Below are positions 1 to 7,469 of a stretch of 35,185 bases of DNA, in pieces. Under the pieces are notes generated by a model. That model searched no databases and had not been told where the DNA came from. It saw only the letters and a program-made list of their open reading frames with translations. Each line of letters opens with the position of its first letter. The first letter of the stretch is position 1. This stretch comes from Streptomyces olivochromogenes (GTDB lineage Bacteria > Actinomycetota > Actinomycetes > Streptomycetales > Streptomycetaceae): contig NZ_KQ948474.1 in the NCBI RefSeq assembly GCF_001514115.1, positions 11,817 through 47,001 on the forward strand, given 5' to 3'. Position numbers and translations under genes: made by a program.

Positions 1-228
1 GCAAGAGGGGCGCAGAGATGACATCCCCAGCCTCGTCCCCCCCTGACCGTGGCAGAGGTGCGGCGACTGCTGCACACTTACCTGCCCCCTCCGCGACCTG
101 ACCGCAATGCCGTCACCGATGCACTGCCATGGCTGGTCCGGAGAAGACACCGCCAGGCCATCACCCGCCGCTGCCAATACCGAAGTTGCAGCTCAGGACA
201 CGAACCGCTGCTGGAGTACTACTCGTAG
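1..228 (+). pseudogene. C-terminal remnant of an IS701-like transposase, frameshifted
   Basis: The start of the window encodes the tail of a transposase in two frames. The first frame reads RRDDIPSLVP up to a run of seven C (37-43). The second frame continues LTVAEVRRLLHTYLPPP and ends in a basic tail LVRRRHRQAITRRCQYR, stopping with TAG at 226-228. A VPEVRRLL-type segment followed by a basic histidine-rich tail is what I recall for the C-termini of IS701-type DDE transposases in actinomycetes. The frame change at the C run means the gene would be broken even if its 5' part lies upstream of the window. The family assignment is from memory of the tail only; remnant status is more certain than the family. 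Confidence 0.5.
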
Positions 229-546
229 TCCGGCGCATGTGCGGTGTCCTGTCGATGGGTCGGGGTCCGTTGGCCGGCCCGCCTCGCGAGCCCTCCGCTG
301 ATACCCCAGGCCAGTCGGTGTGGTTCGGCCGAGGACGGGGTGACAGAAGGGCAACTGGCTCCGTCAGCTACTGGCAGCAGATTCACACCTCAGCGCGTCC
401 TGTGGCCCGCTGCCACCGGAGCCAGTTCCGTCTCAGGGGGGTTGGATGCCAGATCGGTACGGGCCTTGGCTCGGTGGCCGGGGGTGGGTGTTGGGCGCGC
501 TGACTATTTCGGGCTGCGGGTTGCGCGTACTGCGGTGTCGGGGGTG
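229..546. other. No recognisable gene
   Basis: Several overlapping open frames cross this stretch, but none has a convincing ribosome binding site or a protein-like sequence. It separates the transposase tail from the small minus-strand gene. I see no repeat, RNA or terminator here. Confidence 0.5.
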
Positions 547-870
547 CTATGCAGCTTGCGCATAGGGGCCAGCAGATCGTGGTGCAGGTGTGTGCTGGGG
601 GTCGAGGTAGACCTGGCCCAGAGGACTGTGCCGCAGTCGGCGGATTTCAAGGTCGGCGATCCGCGCGGCCGTGTTCGCGATGGGTTGATGGTGTGCTGTG
701 GCTCGTTGTATCGCGGTGGCCACAGCGTCGACCGCTTCTGTGGTGTCGCCGATGACGAAGTAGTGCCAGGTCACGTCGGTCTTCTTGGTTGTGCGGAGGC
801 GGAGGCCCACGAGCCACCGGTCCTGGGGGGCGGAGAAGCCGACCGAGTGATGCCGGTGTGTGGTGTGCAT
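547..870 (-). CDS. Small hypothetical protein (107 aa)
   Basis: A 107-residue protein of unknown function. The start is well supported: GAGGAGAG lies about 7 nt upstream of the ATG on the minus strand. It starts MHTTHRHHSVGFS, has a central stretch with WLVGLRLRTTKKTDVTWHYF and then an alternating hydrophobic/polar segment (AVDAVATAIQRATAH, AARIADLEIRRL) likely to be helical. It has no signal peptide, membrane segment or known catalytic motif. It is divergent from the XRE regulator gene at 1156, with about 285 bp between them. I do not recognise the family. Normal composition and the good ribosome binding site argue that it is a real gene. Confidence 0.6.
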   Translation of the reverse strand: MHTTHRHHSVGFSAPQDRWLVGLRLRTTKKTDVTWHYFVIGDTTEAVDAVATAIQRATAHHQPIANTAARIADLEIRRLRHSPLGQVYLDPQHTPAPRSAGPYAQAA

Positions 871-1155
871 GAGTGCTACTCTCCTCGATCACTTGACCAC
901 TGAGGGTGTCCGTCTATGGGTCCGCCCGGTGGCTCGGTGCAACCAGCGGACACGGTCAGTACGACTGAGGCCCCCGTTGGGCGGCGCCGCGCCGCTGCTG
1001 TGCCCGGTGGGCCTCCGCAATCCAGGACACCACGCGCCGGAGGCCCTGCGGAGGGCGCTTTCCAGCCCTGACCTGCCAGGGAAGCGGTTGCCTAGGACTC
1101 GGCGACCCCCCATTCCCCGGTCGACCGCGGAATGCCGCGGGCAGAGAATGGATGC

Positions 1156-2070
1156 ATGGCCAGAAACGTGGAGCTCAGCGAGTTCCTGCGCCGGTCTCGC
1201 GCCCGTATCACTCCCGAGTCGGCCGGGCTTCCCGAGCGAGGGGCCTACCGGCGGGTGCCGGGTCTGCGCAGGGAAGAAGTCGCTCAGCTGGCCGGGGTGA
1301 GCACCGACTACTACACGCGCCTGGAACAGGGGCGGCAAATCAGTCCGTCCGCCGGGGTGCTGGAGTCAGTGGCCGTTGCGCTGCGGCTGGACGCCCCCGA
1401 ACGCGCACACCTGTTTGACCTCGCCGGGCCCAAGCCCGACACGGCCCGCCGCTCCGCACCGACCGTGCAGCGCGTCCGGCCCGGGCTGCGGCGGTTCTTG
1501 GACTCCTTCACCGACCAGGCCGCCTTCGTCCTGGGGCGTCGCACTGACGTGCTTGCCACCAACCACCTGGCCCGCGCGTTGCTTACGGACTTCGAAGCCA
1601 TGCCCGCGCGGGAGCGCAACCTCACCCGCTGGATCCTGCTGGACGAGGCAGCCCACGCCCGGTACCCGGACTGGGAACAGGTCGCCGCCGAGATGACCGC
1701 CATCCTGCGGCTCGACGCCGGCCGTCACTCCGGGGACACCCGTACTGCCGAGTTGGTGGGCGAGCTGACCATGAAAAGTCAGCACTTCCGCCGCTGGTGG
1801 GCCGAGCACCAAGTGTTCGACCGCAGCCACGGGCACAAACGCTACCGCCACCCCGTCGTCGGCGACCTGACCATCGACTACCAGGCCTTCACCATGCCGG
1901 GCGAGAACGACCAAACCCTGTTCCTCTACCTCCCGGCCCAAGACCAGGCCTCCCAGGACGCCTGGAAGCTGCTCGCCAGCTGGAGCGCCCAGGAACCAGC
2001 GACACGACGGGACACAAGCAGCCACGGCAATGCCTCGCCGCGTACCCCGCACACCCAGCGACTTGATTAG
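1156..2070 (+). CDS. XRE-family regulator with MmyB-type ligand-binding domain
   Basis: A 304-residue one-component regulator. Residues 1-80 hold the helix-turn-helix; LRREEVAQLAGVSTDYYTRL is the DNA-binding core, followed by LEQGRQISPSAGVLESVAVALRL. Residues about 100-280 match the MmyB-like ligand-binding domain (RWILLDEAAHARYPDWE, GELTMKSQHFRRWWAEH, HPVVGDLTIDYQAF). Such proteins in Streptomyces usually repress a neighbouring oxidoreductase or transporter and bind a small hydrophobic ligand. No obvious target survives next to it: downstream is about 350 bp of empty sequence and then a broken VOC gene. I chose the ATG at 1156 (MARNVELSEFLRR) because family members begin just before the helix-turn-helix. 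An in-frame start at 1132 exists, and neither has a strong ribosome binding site. Confidence 0.88.
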   Translation: MARNVELSEFLRRSRARITPESAGLPERGAYRRVPGLRREEVAQLAGVSTDYYTRLEQGRQISPSAGVLESVAVALRLDAPERAHLFDLAGPKPDTARRSAPTVQRVRPGLRRFLDSFTDQAAFVLGRRTDVLATNHLARALLTDFEAMPARERNLTRWILLDEAAHARYPDWEQVAAEMTAILRLDAGRHSGDTRTAELVGELTMKSQHFRRWWAEHQVFDRSHGHKRYRHPVVGDLTIDYQAFTMPGENDQTLFLYLPAQDQASQDAWKLLASWSAQEPATRRDTSSHGNASPRTPHTQRLD

Positions 2071-2421
2071 CGCTCTGCCTGAAGCCGGAAGAGGCTCGGC
2101 ACGCGTTGAACGAACTGGATCCTCAGCATCATGCGGAAGCTGTCTGCGCAGCATGCCAAGCGTGGTTGAGCAGACCAACAGAATCAGGCCCGAGCGGGAG
2201 TTCGTGGGCCGTGCCGATGCTCGCGCCGAGGACGATGGCGGTGTTCACAGCAAGGTTGGTCGGCAGCCCATGAGGCGCCCGTGGGCTCGCGGCGGTGGGA
2301 ACGGACAGCGGATGTGTCACCGGGGCGGGTGACGTCGGTACGGGCCGCGCACTCCTTTCGAAGTGCCGGGCCTGCGGGCCGTGACCCGTCTCCCGCGGGG
2401 GATCGGTCAAGGGCCCGCGGA
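2071..2421. other. No recognisable gene
   Basis: This 350-bp stretch separates the XRE regulator from the broken VOC gene. One minus-strand frame contains GLPTNLAVNTAIVLGASIG, which looks protein-like and could be a scrap of a lost gene, but it has no supported start and I cannot assign it. No hairpin or repeat stood out. Confidence 0.4.
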
Positions 2422-3082
2422 TCACCGGGCTCTGCCACCGGTTCTCATGTCGCCCGGCTCACATGGTGTACCCGAACAGATAGAGCCCCGGCCCACGCGG
2501 ACCCGGGGCGACAGCTCTTGGCGCCCGATCCCGCCGAGTGGCACCGGCGCCGGCGCCGCGGGGGTACGGTTCGGCAGGGCTCCGGCCCGAGTGCTTCGAC
2601 GGGCTTCGCTCGGTCTCAGGCCATCGAGCCGTTGGCCGACGGCGAGGAACTCGAGTCGAATGTTGTCGGGATCGCGGAACACGACAGCCGAGTAGGCGAA
2701 GGGTTCCGTCTCGTCCCTGATGGGCGTGTGTGCGATCCCCAGCTCGTCGAGCCAGGACATCCAGGACTCGAGGTCGACACGGGAGCCGGCCTGGAACGAC
2801 ACATGGTCCAGCCCGGTCCGGGATTCGAGGAATCCCTCGTGCTGGTTGACCGTGTCGGTGCGCAACCCGATCACGACACCGGACTCGGGTGTGATCGGCA
2901 GGACACCGTATCCCGTCGATTCCCGGTACAGGTGGTTGAACTTGTAGTCCACGCGCTCGGCGCTGAACAGCAGTTGATACCAATCCAGACTGTCGTCCAG
3001 GTTGGACACGGTACAGGTTGGACACGGTAAAGGAGAGGTGGTGGACCCCGGTGATCCTGGGACCGGCGACGGCCTGACGCGT
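2422..3082 (-). pseudogene. VOC (glyoxalase/dioxygenase) family gene, frameshifted by a tandem duplication
   Basis: The body encodes a VOC-superfamily domain: VSNLDDSLDWYQLLFSAERV, then GLDHVSFQAGSRVDLESW, then FRDPDNIRLEFLA, the usual beta-alpha-beta-beta-beta metal-binding fold. The N-terminal strand (PRITGVHHLSFTVSNL) is in another frame. The frames are separated by two adjacent copies of a 16-bp unit (2998-3029), and removing one copy joins PRITGVHHLSFTVSNL directly to DDSLDWYQ. In the restored N-terminal frame the codon after a perfect GGAGGTGA is ACG (3082-3080), where an ATG would be expected six bases downstream, and TGA lies just upstream. The gene therefore seems to have lost both its start codon and its frame. 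The poorly conserved C-terminal tail after LEFLAVGQ may also be altered. Inference: inactive. Confidence 0.75.
2998..3029. repeat. 16-bp perfect tandem duplication
   Basis: Two adjacent copies of caggttggacacggta lie inside the VOC gene. Sixteen is not a multiple of three, so the duplication shifts the frame; removing one copy restores a continuous VOC domain. It looks like a replication-slippage event. Confidence 0.9.
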
Positions 3083-3139
3083 GACTCACCTCCGGTGAGG
3101 GGTAGTTGGCATGGCATCCCACCCCGGCCTCTCGTCCCG

Positions 3140-3370
3140 TCAGGAGAGGTCCTTGAGGAGCTCTTTGGCGAGAGGGCCCGAGGAGGCGGGGTTCTGCCCT
3201 GTGTAGAGGTTGCGGTCCACGACCGTGTAAGGCTCCCAGGCAGGACCCCGTGAATACTCGGTGGGCATCATCTTCAGCTCGTCCTCCAATAGCCGCTTGG
3301 CTTTGTCGGCGAAACCGACGGCAGCCTCCTCTTCGTTGCAGAAGCCCGTCAGACGGAAGTTGGCGAAGGG
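3140..3370 (-). pseudogene. DJ-1/PfpI (type 1 glutamine amidotransferase-like) C-terminal fragment
   Basis: Read on the minus strand, the segment gives ANFRLTGFCNEEEAAVGFAD, then LLEDELKMMP, then GPAWEPYTVVDRNLYTGQNP and ASSGPLAKELLKDLS, then a stop at 3142-3140. The T(G)FxNEEE...LLE and D..L.TGQNPASS signatures are typical of the C-terminal third of DJ-1/PfpI proteins (glyoxalase III or chaperone-like hydrolases). The N-terminal part, including the nucleophilic cysteine, is missing: upstream of about 3370 the sequence switches to an opposite-strand transposase tail. The gene was therefore truncated, most simply by an insertion followed by a deletion. No start codon is supported. Confidence 0.75.
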
Positions 3371-3538
3371 TGGGCCTGGGTAAACTCCGCTATGTCGTCG
3401 AGCAGACCTTCGCCCTCCTGCACCAGTTCAAAGCGCCTCGCCGTCCGCTGGGAACGCCGAACCGAACTCCACGACGCCTTCATCTCATTGGCCTGCAGCC
3501 TCATCTGCTGGAGGCGATTGAAGAAGCACCTATCATAA
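3369..3538 (+). pseudogene. IS5-type transposase C-terminal remnant
   Basis: The frame GLGKLRYVVEQTFALLHQF is followed, after a one-base shift near 3430, by KRLAVRWERRTELHDAFI, SLACSLICWRRLKK and a stop at 3536-3538. The (Y/W)VVE-T-ALLH-F-RL-RWERR pattern with a C-terminal CSLICWRRL is the end of the DDE domain of IS5-group transposases, including the catalytic glutamate region. Only about 55 residues remain and they are out of frame. Its left edge coincides with the break in the DJ-1/PfpI gene. No terminal inverted repeat was identified next to it. Confidence 0.75.
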
Positions 3539-3684
3539 TCGTGTTACAAGCTCTAAATGGCGAACCGTCGAACCTGATCACGAATATCCGGGCTTGATTA
3601 TTCCGCACCGAACCGCACGGTAGGCTGAACTGTCTGGCTCATCGTGCCATCCCTTGATGGTTCAGCAGGATAGGAGTGATTGCG

Positions 3685-4152
3685 ATGCCCATGCCGGCCC
3701 ACCCGCCGAAAAACCCATCAAGCCCATTTTCGTCCTTCCATGGTCACCATGTTGGTATCCGTGTTCCCGACTACGACGCGGCGAAGGCTTGGTACACGGA
3801 GAAGCTGGACTTCCGAGTACTCCAGGAATGGCCCTACGGTGAGCTGAAGCTCGCCTAGCTCTGCCCGCCCAACGATGACAATTTTCATGTGGAACTGCTG
3901 GCCGGACCGGTACCCTTCCCGAACGAGGTCCTCGACGACCTCGGAGTCAGCCTGCAGCACGGCGGCTACCAGCACATGTGCGTCCATGTAGACGATGTCG
4001 ACGAAGCACGCGCCGAGCTCGCCAGCCGTGGCGTCGACCTTATCGGTGAGCCTTTCGAGATCGAGGACATCAGCCGACGACTGGCGTTCTTCCCAGACCC
4101 GTGGGGCAACATGATCGAACTGTCGCAGAAGCTGCCCGGCGCTGGTTCCTGA
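3685..4152 (+). pseudogene. VOC family gene interrupted by an in-frame amber codon
   Basis: The ATG at 3685 lies about 8 nt after AGGAG. The reading frame encodes FHGHHVGIRVPDYDAAKAWY, then FRVLQEWPYGELKLA, then TAG at 3856-3858. The same frame continues as LCPPNDDNFHVELLAG, YQHMCVHVDDVDEARAELAS and FFPDPWGNMIELSQKLPG. Together these form one complete VOC/glyoxalase-like domain of about 155 residues, with the expected metal-site histidine (HHVGI) and terminal glutamate (MIELSQ). Only a single codon is wrong; a TAC or TAT tyrosine codon would fit that position. Either the gene is a fresh pseudogene or there is a sequence error. Restart from the GTG at 3889 would make only a half domain. A strong hairpin terminator follows at 4187. 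Confidence 0.8.
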
Positions 4153-4186
4153 TCAGCCTCACAACGTCGTCAGCGTCCGCGCACAC

Positions 4187-4217
4187 GGCCCGAGCCCCTC
4201 CTAACCAGGCTCGGGCC
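4187..4217 (+). terminator. Hairpin terminator after the VOC pseudogene
   Basis: A perfect 10-bp stem, GGCCCGAGCC pairing with GGCTCGGGCC around an 11-nt loop, starts about 35 bp after the VOC stop codon. There is no T tract, as is common for terminators in high-GC actinomycetes. Confidence 0.7.
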
Positions 4218-4317
4218 TCTGCACGGCTTACATGCTTCACCAGTTGCGAAGGCCCTTACTCGCCCACCGCACCGTCCGCGAAGAAAAGCGCGGGCATTCC
4301 CCTACCGTGTGTTGCGC

Positions 4318-4547
4318 TTCAGTCGAACCACACGTCGTCGTCCACGATCCACGGCCGAGTACTCACCGGCGGCCAACTCCGGCCTGAGCCGAACGGCGAC
4401 ATCGCCGAGTCGGTCTGGACTCCGATCCCCGATGTTGCTTGCCTGGGCCGGTCATCGCTGGTCGACATCGGCCTCGCCCTGGCGCAGACCGTTCCGGCAA
4501 CCGGCCACGTCGCTCCCGTCCCGGTCGGCGGTCTGATCCAGCACTGA
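4318..4547 (+). pseudogene. C-terminal remnant of an unidentified gene, possibly NUDIX-like
   Basis: One frame reads protein-like for about 75 residues: HGRVLTGGQLRPEPNGDIAE, SVWTPIPDVACLGRSS, LVDIGLALAQ and VAPVPVGGLIQH, then TGA at 4545-4547. The pattern of an acidic segment, then ESVWTPIPDV, then a short terminal part resembles the C-terminal end of NUDIX hydrolases, where the residue after the catalytic box leads into W-P-DV. The NUDIX box itself (GX5EX7REUXEEXGU) is not present upstream in any frame that I can see, so the gene is truncated. The family guess is weak. Confidence 0.3.
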
Positions 4548-4561
4548 GGCACTACCACCAT

Positions 4562-4843
4562 CTACCTGGCGCGCTCGACCGTCATCTGGCTCCGCACGCA
4601 ATGGATCGGACGGGCTCGATCGCCTCGGATGCGGGCGTGCAGGTGCATGTCGTGTCGGCCGTCGTCGTGGAGGGCGGCGCTGCGTTTGGTGCCTTCCAGG
4701 AGGTAGCCGGACTTCGTGGCGGCCCTGCAGGAGGCATGGTTGCGCGTCGAGTGGTCCAGCTGCAGGCGGTAGAAGCCGATCTCGTTCAGGGCCCAGTCAG
4801 TGAGCGCCGCGAGGGCGCACGAGGCAACACCGGCGCCGATCCC
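4562..4843 (-). pseudogene. GNAT acetyltransferase, C-terminal half only
   Basis: Minus-strand residues read GIGAGVASCALAALTDWALN, then EIGFYRLQLDHSTRNHASCR, then AATKSGYLLEGTKRSAALHD, DGRHDMHLHARI and a stop at 4564-4562. GxGxxA, then L..WA...G..RL.L.....N.AS...A.K.GY..EG..R, is the acetyl-CoA binding and C-terminal half of RimJ/RimL-type N-acetyltransferases. The N-terminal half is missing: upstream of about 4843 the sequence switches to an opposite-strand HNH nuclease tail. The codons ahead of GIGAG are antisense to that nuclease remnant. Not functional. Confidence 0.75.
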
Positions 4844-5184
4844 GCTCGCCGAGACCTGGGACTCCGGCACCGGTCCCGCTCGCCGAGGCCTGGGACGGCG
4901 CCTCCACCTGGACACCCAAGGAGCGCGAGGCGGCCTACGCCAACGACCTGGACGACCCGCGCGCGCTCATCGCGGTCTTCGCCGCCTCCAACCGGTCCAA
5001 GGCCGACAAGGACCCGACCCAGTGGCTGCCCCCGTACGCCGGCCGCTGGTGCACCTACGTCACCAGCTGGATCGCCGACAAGACCCGTTACCAGCTGACC
5101 GTCGCCCCCGCCGAGCAGACCGCCCTGGCTGAGCGCCTCGCCATCCGCCCCGACCAGCCCATCACCATCACCCTCGCCCGCTGA
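4836..5184 (+). pseudogene. HNH (DUF1524-type) nuclease 3' remnant with an internal duplication
   Basis: From 4873 the sequence encodes VPLAEAWDGASTWTPKEREA, AYANDLDDPRALIAVFAASN, RSKADKDPTQWLPPYAGRW, then CTYVTSWIADKTRY and ...ITITLAR, ending with TGA at 5182-5184. This is the C-terminal part of a secreted HNH/DUF1524 family nuclease. In that family a DxxHxVPL core precedes AEAW and the N-x-xK residues complete the site; the histidine-containing core is missing here. Just upstream (4836-4872), in another frame, lies PIPLAETWDSGT, a second version of the same PLAE-WD motif, so the 5' edge is a near-duplicate junction of two homologues. No start codon is possible for the intact domain. Confidence 0.75.
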
Positions 5185-5197
5185 ACACACAAGGCCA

Positions 5198-5228
5198 GGC
5201 CCGCCACTACGGGGAAATCGGTGGGCCC
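5198..5228 (+). terminator. Imperfect hairpin after the first HNH remnant
   Basis: GGCCCGCCAC is followed 12 nt later by CGGTGGGCC, forming an imperfect stem 14 nt after the stop. The same arrangement, better paired, follows the second HNH remnant at 7071, so it is probably the family's own terminator. Confidence 0.5.
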
Positions 5229-5299
5229 GGTTTCCGCATTCAGCCTTCTGGCCGGCGACTCGCAGACTGTCCTGGCCTGGCCGACGGCCCCAAGAGGTC

Positions 5300-6682
5300 C
5301 TAGGTCATTTTCGGTATCGCCGGCACGCACAGCCAGGCGAGGCCCGCGGCGGCCAGGTAGGCGAGCGCGCCGATGGCCATGCTGGTGCGCAGCCCGGTGT
5401 TGTAGTCGGTGGCGGTGGCGAGCAGGCTGCCGCCGAGCGCGACGCCGGTGGCGCTGCCGATCTGGCGGGTGGTGTTGAACAGGGCGGAGGCTGCGCCTGA
5501 GTACGCAGAAGGCGCGGCACCCATCACGGTGGCGGTTGAACCGGTGAGGGCGAAGGAGGTACCGAATCCCGCGGCCATCATCGGGGCCACCAGCAGCGGG
5601 TAGGCGGGGTCGGCTCCCGCCGCGGCCCAGCCGGCCAGCCCCAGGGCAGCCACGAGCATGCCGGCGACCACCAGTGGACGGTCGCCGGTACGGCGGCTCA
5701 GGCGCCCGGACAGGACGGAGGCGAACATGGTCATCGCCACCGCAGGGAACAGCGCCAGCCCGGTGCCGAGGGCGCTGAAGCCGCGCTGGTGCTGGAACTC
5801 CAGACTGGCGGTGAACACCATGCCGTAGAAGCCGAAGTTGAACAGCAGGCCGATGACGGCTCCACCGCTCATCGCACGGGACCGCAGCAGGCTCGGCGGA
5901 AGGACAGGAGAGCGGGCCAGCTGCTCACGTACTGCGAACGCCACGGCGGCCAGCATGGCCAGGACCACCCCGGCGAGAACGGCCGGATCGGACCAGCCCC
6001 GCCGCCCGGCCTCGTTGAGCGCCGCGGTCAGCAGCGCCACCGCCGCCATCACCGCGCACTGCGCCGGCCAGTCCAGGGCCCGGGCGGCGCGCCGGGGCGA
6101 GCGTGCCACGTGCCGCAGCGTCAGCACCAGGCAGGCCACGCCGACGGGCAAGTTGATGAGGAACACCCAGCGCCAGCCCAACGTGGAGACGAGCAGCCCA
6201 CCCAGCAGCGGACCGGCGGCGGCCGCGATGCCGGCCATCGAACCCCACAGTCCGAAGGCCCGCGAGCGTGCGGCCGGCGCCGGGTAGGCCTGCTGGAGCA
6301 GTGCCAGGGAACCGGGCACGATCAGAGCCGCACCGAGCCCCTCCGCCAGCCGGGCCGCAACCAGGGACGGGGCGCTCGGCGCGAGCGCGCACGCGGCCGA
6401 GGACAGAGTGAACACCCCCACGCCCGTGCAGAAGACCCGACGGTTGCCCAGCCGGTCACCGAGCGCGCCACCGGTCAGCAGGAACCCGGCGAAGACCAGG
6501 GTGTACCCATCGGCGATCCACTGGATGCCGGTGAGCGAGGCCGACAGTTCGCGGCCGATCACCGGCACGGCGACGTTGATGGCCGTCACATCCAGGATCA
6601 CCATGAAATACCCGGCGCACACCGCCAGCAGCGGTGCCCAGGATCGTCGCTCGGACTCCGGGGCCGGCTCGGGAGAGGGCAT
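5300..6682 (-). CDS. DHA2-family MFS drug exporter (14 TMS)
   Basis: A 460-residue proton-coupled exporter of the EmrB/QacA type in the cytoplasmic membrane. After a short N-terminus (MPSPEPAPESERRSW) comes the first membrane helix with FMVILDVTAINVAVPVIGRE, which contains the LDxTxxNVAxP signature (motif D1). Then come GALGDRLGNRRVF (motif A), AARLAEGLGAALIVPGSLAL (motif B region) and GPLLGGLL near the end of TMS 5 (motif C). About 14 hydrophobic helices follow, as expected for DHA2. The start at 6682 follows GGTGGTGAG on the minus strand; an in-frame TTG at 6754 has no support. No TetR-type regulator sits beside it. It is bracketed by two copies of an HNH gene 3' end, in the opposite orientation. 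The substrate cannot be read from sequence. Confidence 0.88.
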   Translation of the reverse strand: MPSPEPAPESERRSWAPLLAVCAGYFMVILDVTAINVAVPVIGRELSASLTGIQWIADGYTLVFAGFLLTGGALGDRLGNRRVFCTGVGVFTLSSAACALAPSAPSLVAARLAEGLGAALIVPGSLALLQQAYPAPAARSRAFGLWGSMAGIAAAAGPLLGGLLVSTLGWRWVFLINLPVGVACLVLTLRHVARSPRRAARALDWPAQCAVMAAVALLTAALNEAGRRGWSDPAVLAGVVLAMLAAVAFAVREQLARSPVLPPSLLRSRAMSGGAVIGLLFNFGFYGMVFTASLEFQHQRGFSALGTGLALFPAVAMTMFASVLSGRLSRRTGDRPLVVAGMLVAALGLAGWAAAGADPAYPLLVAPMMAAGFGTSFALTGSTATVMGAAPSAYSGAASALFNTTRQIGSATGVALGGSLLATATDYNTGLRTSMAIGALAYLAAAGLAWLCVPAIPKMT

Positions 6683-6770
6683 CGACTCACCACCGCCGGC
6701 CGACTCCGCGAACGCCACGGCCCCAACTCCATCCCATCCGCCGAGACACGACAACCAAAAGCTACAATAA

Positions 6771-6804
6771 GGGACATATGTGGGACAGGGGGCATGTGTG
6801 GGAC
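6771..6804. promoter_or_regulatory. Direct repeat upstream of the MFS gene, possible operator
   Basis: catatgtgggac (6775-6786) is repeated 18 bp on as catgtgtgggac (6793-6804) with one mismatch, and the first copy contains the palindrome acatatgt. The pair is about 90 bp upstream of the exporter start. Its spacing of under two helical turns suggests a site for a dimeric regulator, but no regulator gene is adjacent. Confidence 0.3.
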
Positions 6805-6959
6805 CGCAGGATCGCCCGGTGGCGGCTCGTGGACCTACCTCGGCTGGACTCCCGGACCCGACCGCAGCATTCGGATCACCGTTTCAAACGACCTCTTGCC
6901 AAGGGCACGATCAGGCTCCCCTGGCAAGGACCGGGGTGCACTCGCGTACACAGCCGGCG

Positions 6960-7058
6960 AGGCCGCCGGTGGACATCGACCCTGCCCAGCGGACCGCACT
7001 CGCCGAGCGACTCGCCGTCTGCCCCGGCCGACCCGTCACCGTCGCTCTCGCCCGCTGA
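6960..7058 (+). pseudogene. Second HNH (DUF1524-type) nuclease 3' remnant
   Basis: The last 33 residues of an open frame read VDIDPAQRTALAERLAVCPG and then RPVTVALAR before TGA at 7056-7058. This matches the last part of the remnant at 4836-5184 (VAPAEQTALAERLAIRPDQP, ITITLAR), and the two also share the 3' flank (TGAACACACA, then a GGCCCGCC hairpin). The sequence before about 6960 shows no HNH similarity in any frame, so only the extreme 3' end survives. The two remnants differ at many bases, so they come from diverged homologues rather than a recent duplication. Confidence 0.6.
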
Positions 7059-7070
7059 ACACACATGGCC

Positions 7071-7103
7071 GGGCCCGCCGCTACGGGGGAAAGCGGCAGG
7101 CCC
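7071..7103 (+). terminator. Hairpin terminator after the second HNH remnant
   Basis: GGGCCCGCCGCT pairs with AGCGGCAGGCCC around a 9-nt loop, a 12-bp stem with one mismatch, starting 12 nt after the stop codon. There is no T tract. Confidence 0.6.
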
Positions 7104-7369
7104 GGATACCGCCACGCTCCCACACCACCGCCTCCAGCACACGGCATTCGCGTTCTGCGCTCCGGCCGGTCACCGGCGGGCTGCCGCCGTGCGATCAGCT
7201 GAGGCCGTGGCGGCTGAGCGCGGTCCGTGACCACCGACTACATCACCGAGAACGCCGACGACTTCGAGCGGCGCTGGCAGGCCTTCACCCGCCACCACGC
7301 CGACCCGCAGCAGTAACGCGGGCAAGGGGAGAGGAGGAGGCCATGGCTCAACGGTCTGAACGGCGGGGC

Positions 7370-7398
7370 TTGACAACGATGTCGATCGGCGGCAGTTT
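7370..7398 (+). promoter_or_regulatory. Candidate promoter for the GH31 gene
   Basis: A consensus -35 TTGACA at 7370-7375 is followed, with a 17-bp spacer, by a weak -10 (CAGTTT, 7393-7398), 72 bp before the GH31 start codon. A CCACC...GGTGG inverted pair lies just after it. The -10 is poor, so this is tentative. Confidence 0.35.
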
Positions 7399-7469
7399 CC
7401 ACCAGGCGCGAACGGTGGTCGATGCACCTTCACGACGGGCCACAGGCCCGCTTCAGGACGGAGTTGTCC

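Noticed and set aside
6895..6928. Inverted repeat CTTGCCAAGGG ... CTCCCCTGGCAAG
   Set aside because: It forms an 11-bp stem with one mismatch, but no gene ends just before it and there is no T tract, so I do not call it a terminator.
7227..7316. Short frame VTTDYITENADDFERRWQAF
   Set aside because: Protein-like but only 29 residues, with no ribosome binding site near the GTG. Probably a scrap of a lost gene; too little to annotate.
7343..7469. ATG at 7343 after GAGAGGAGGAGG, opening MAQRSERRGLTTMSIGG
   Set aside because: The ribosome binding site is good, but the frame runs on into GH31 out of frame with no protein-like content. Possibly a relic start; not supported as a gene.
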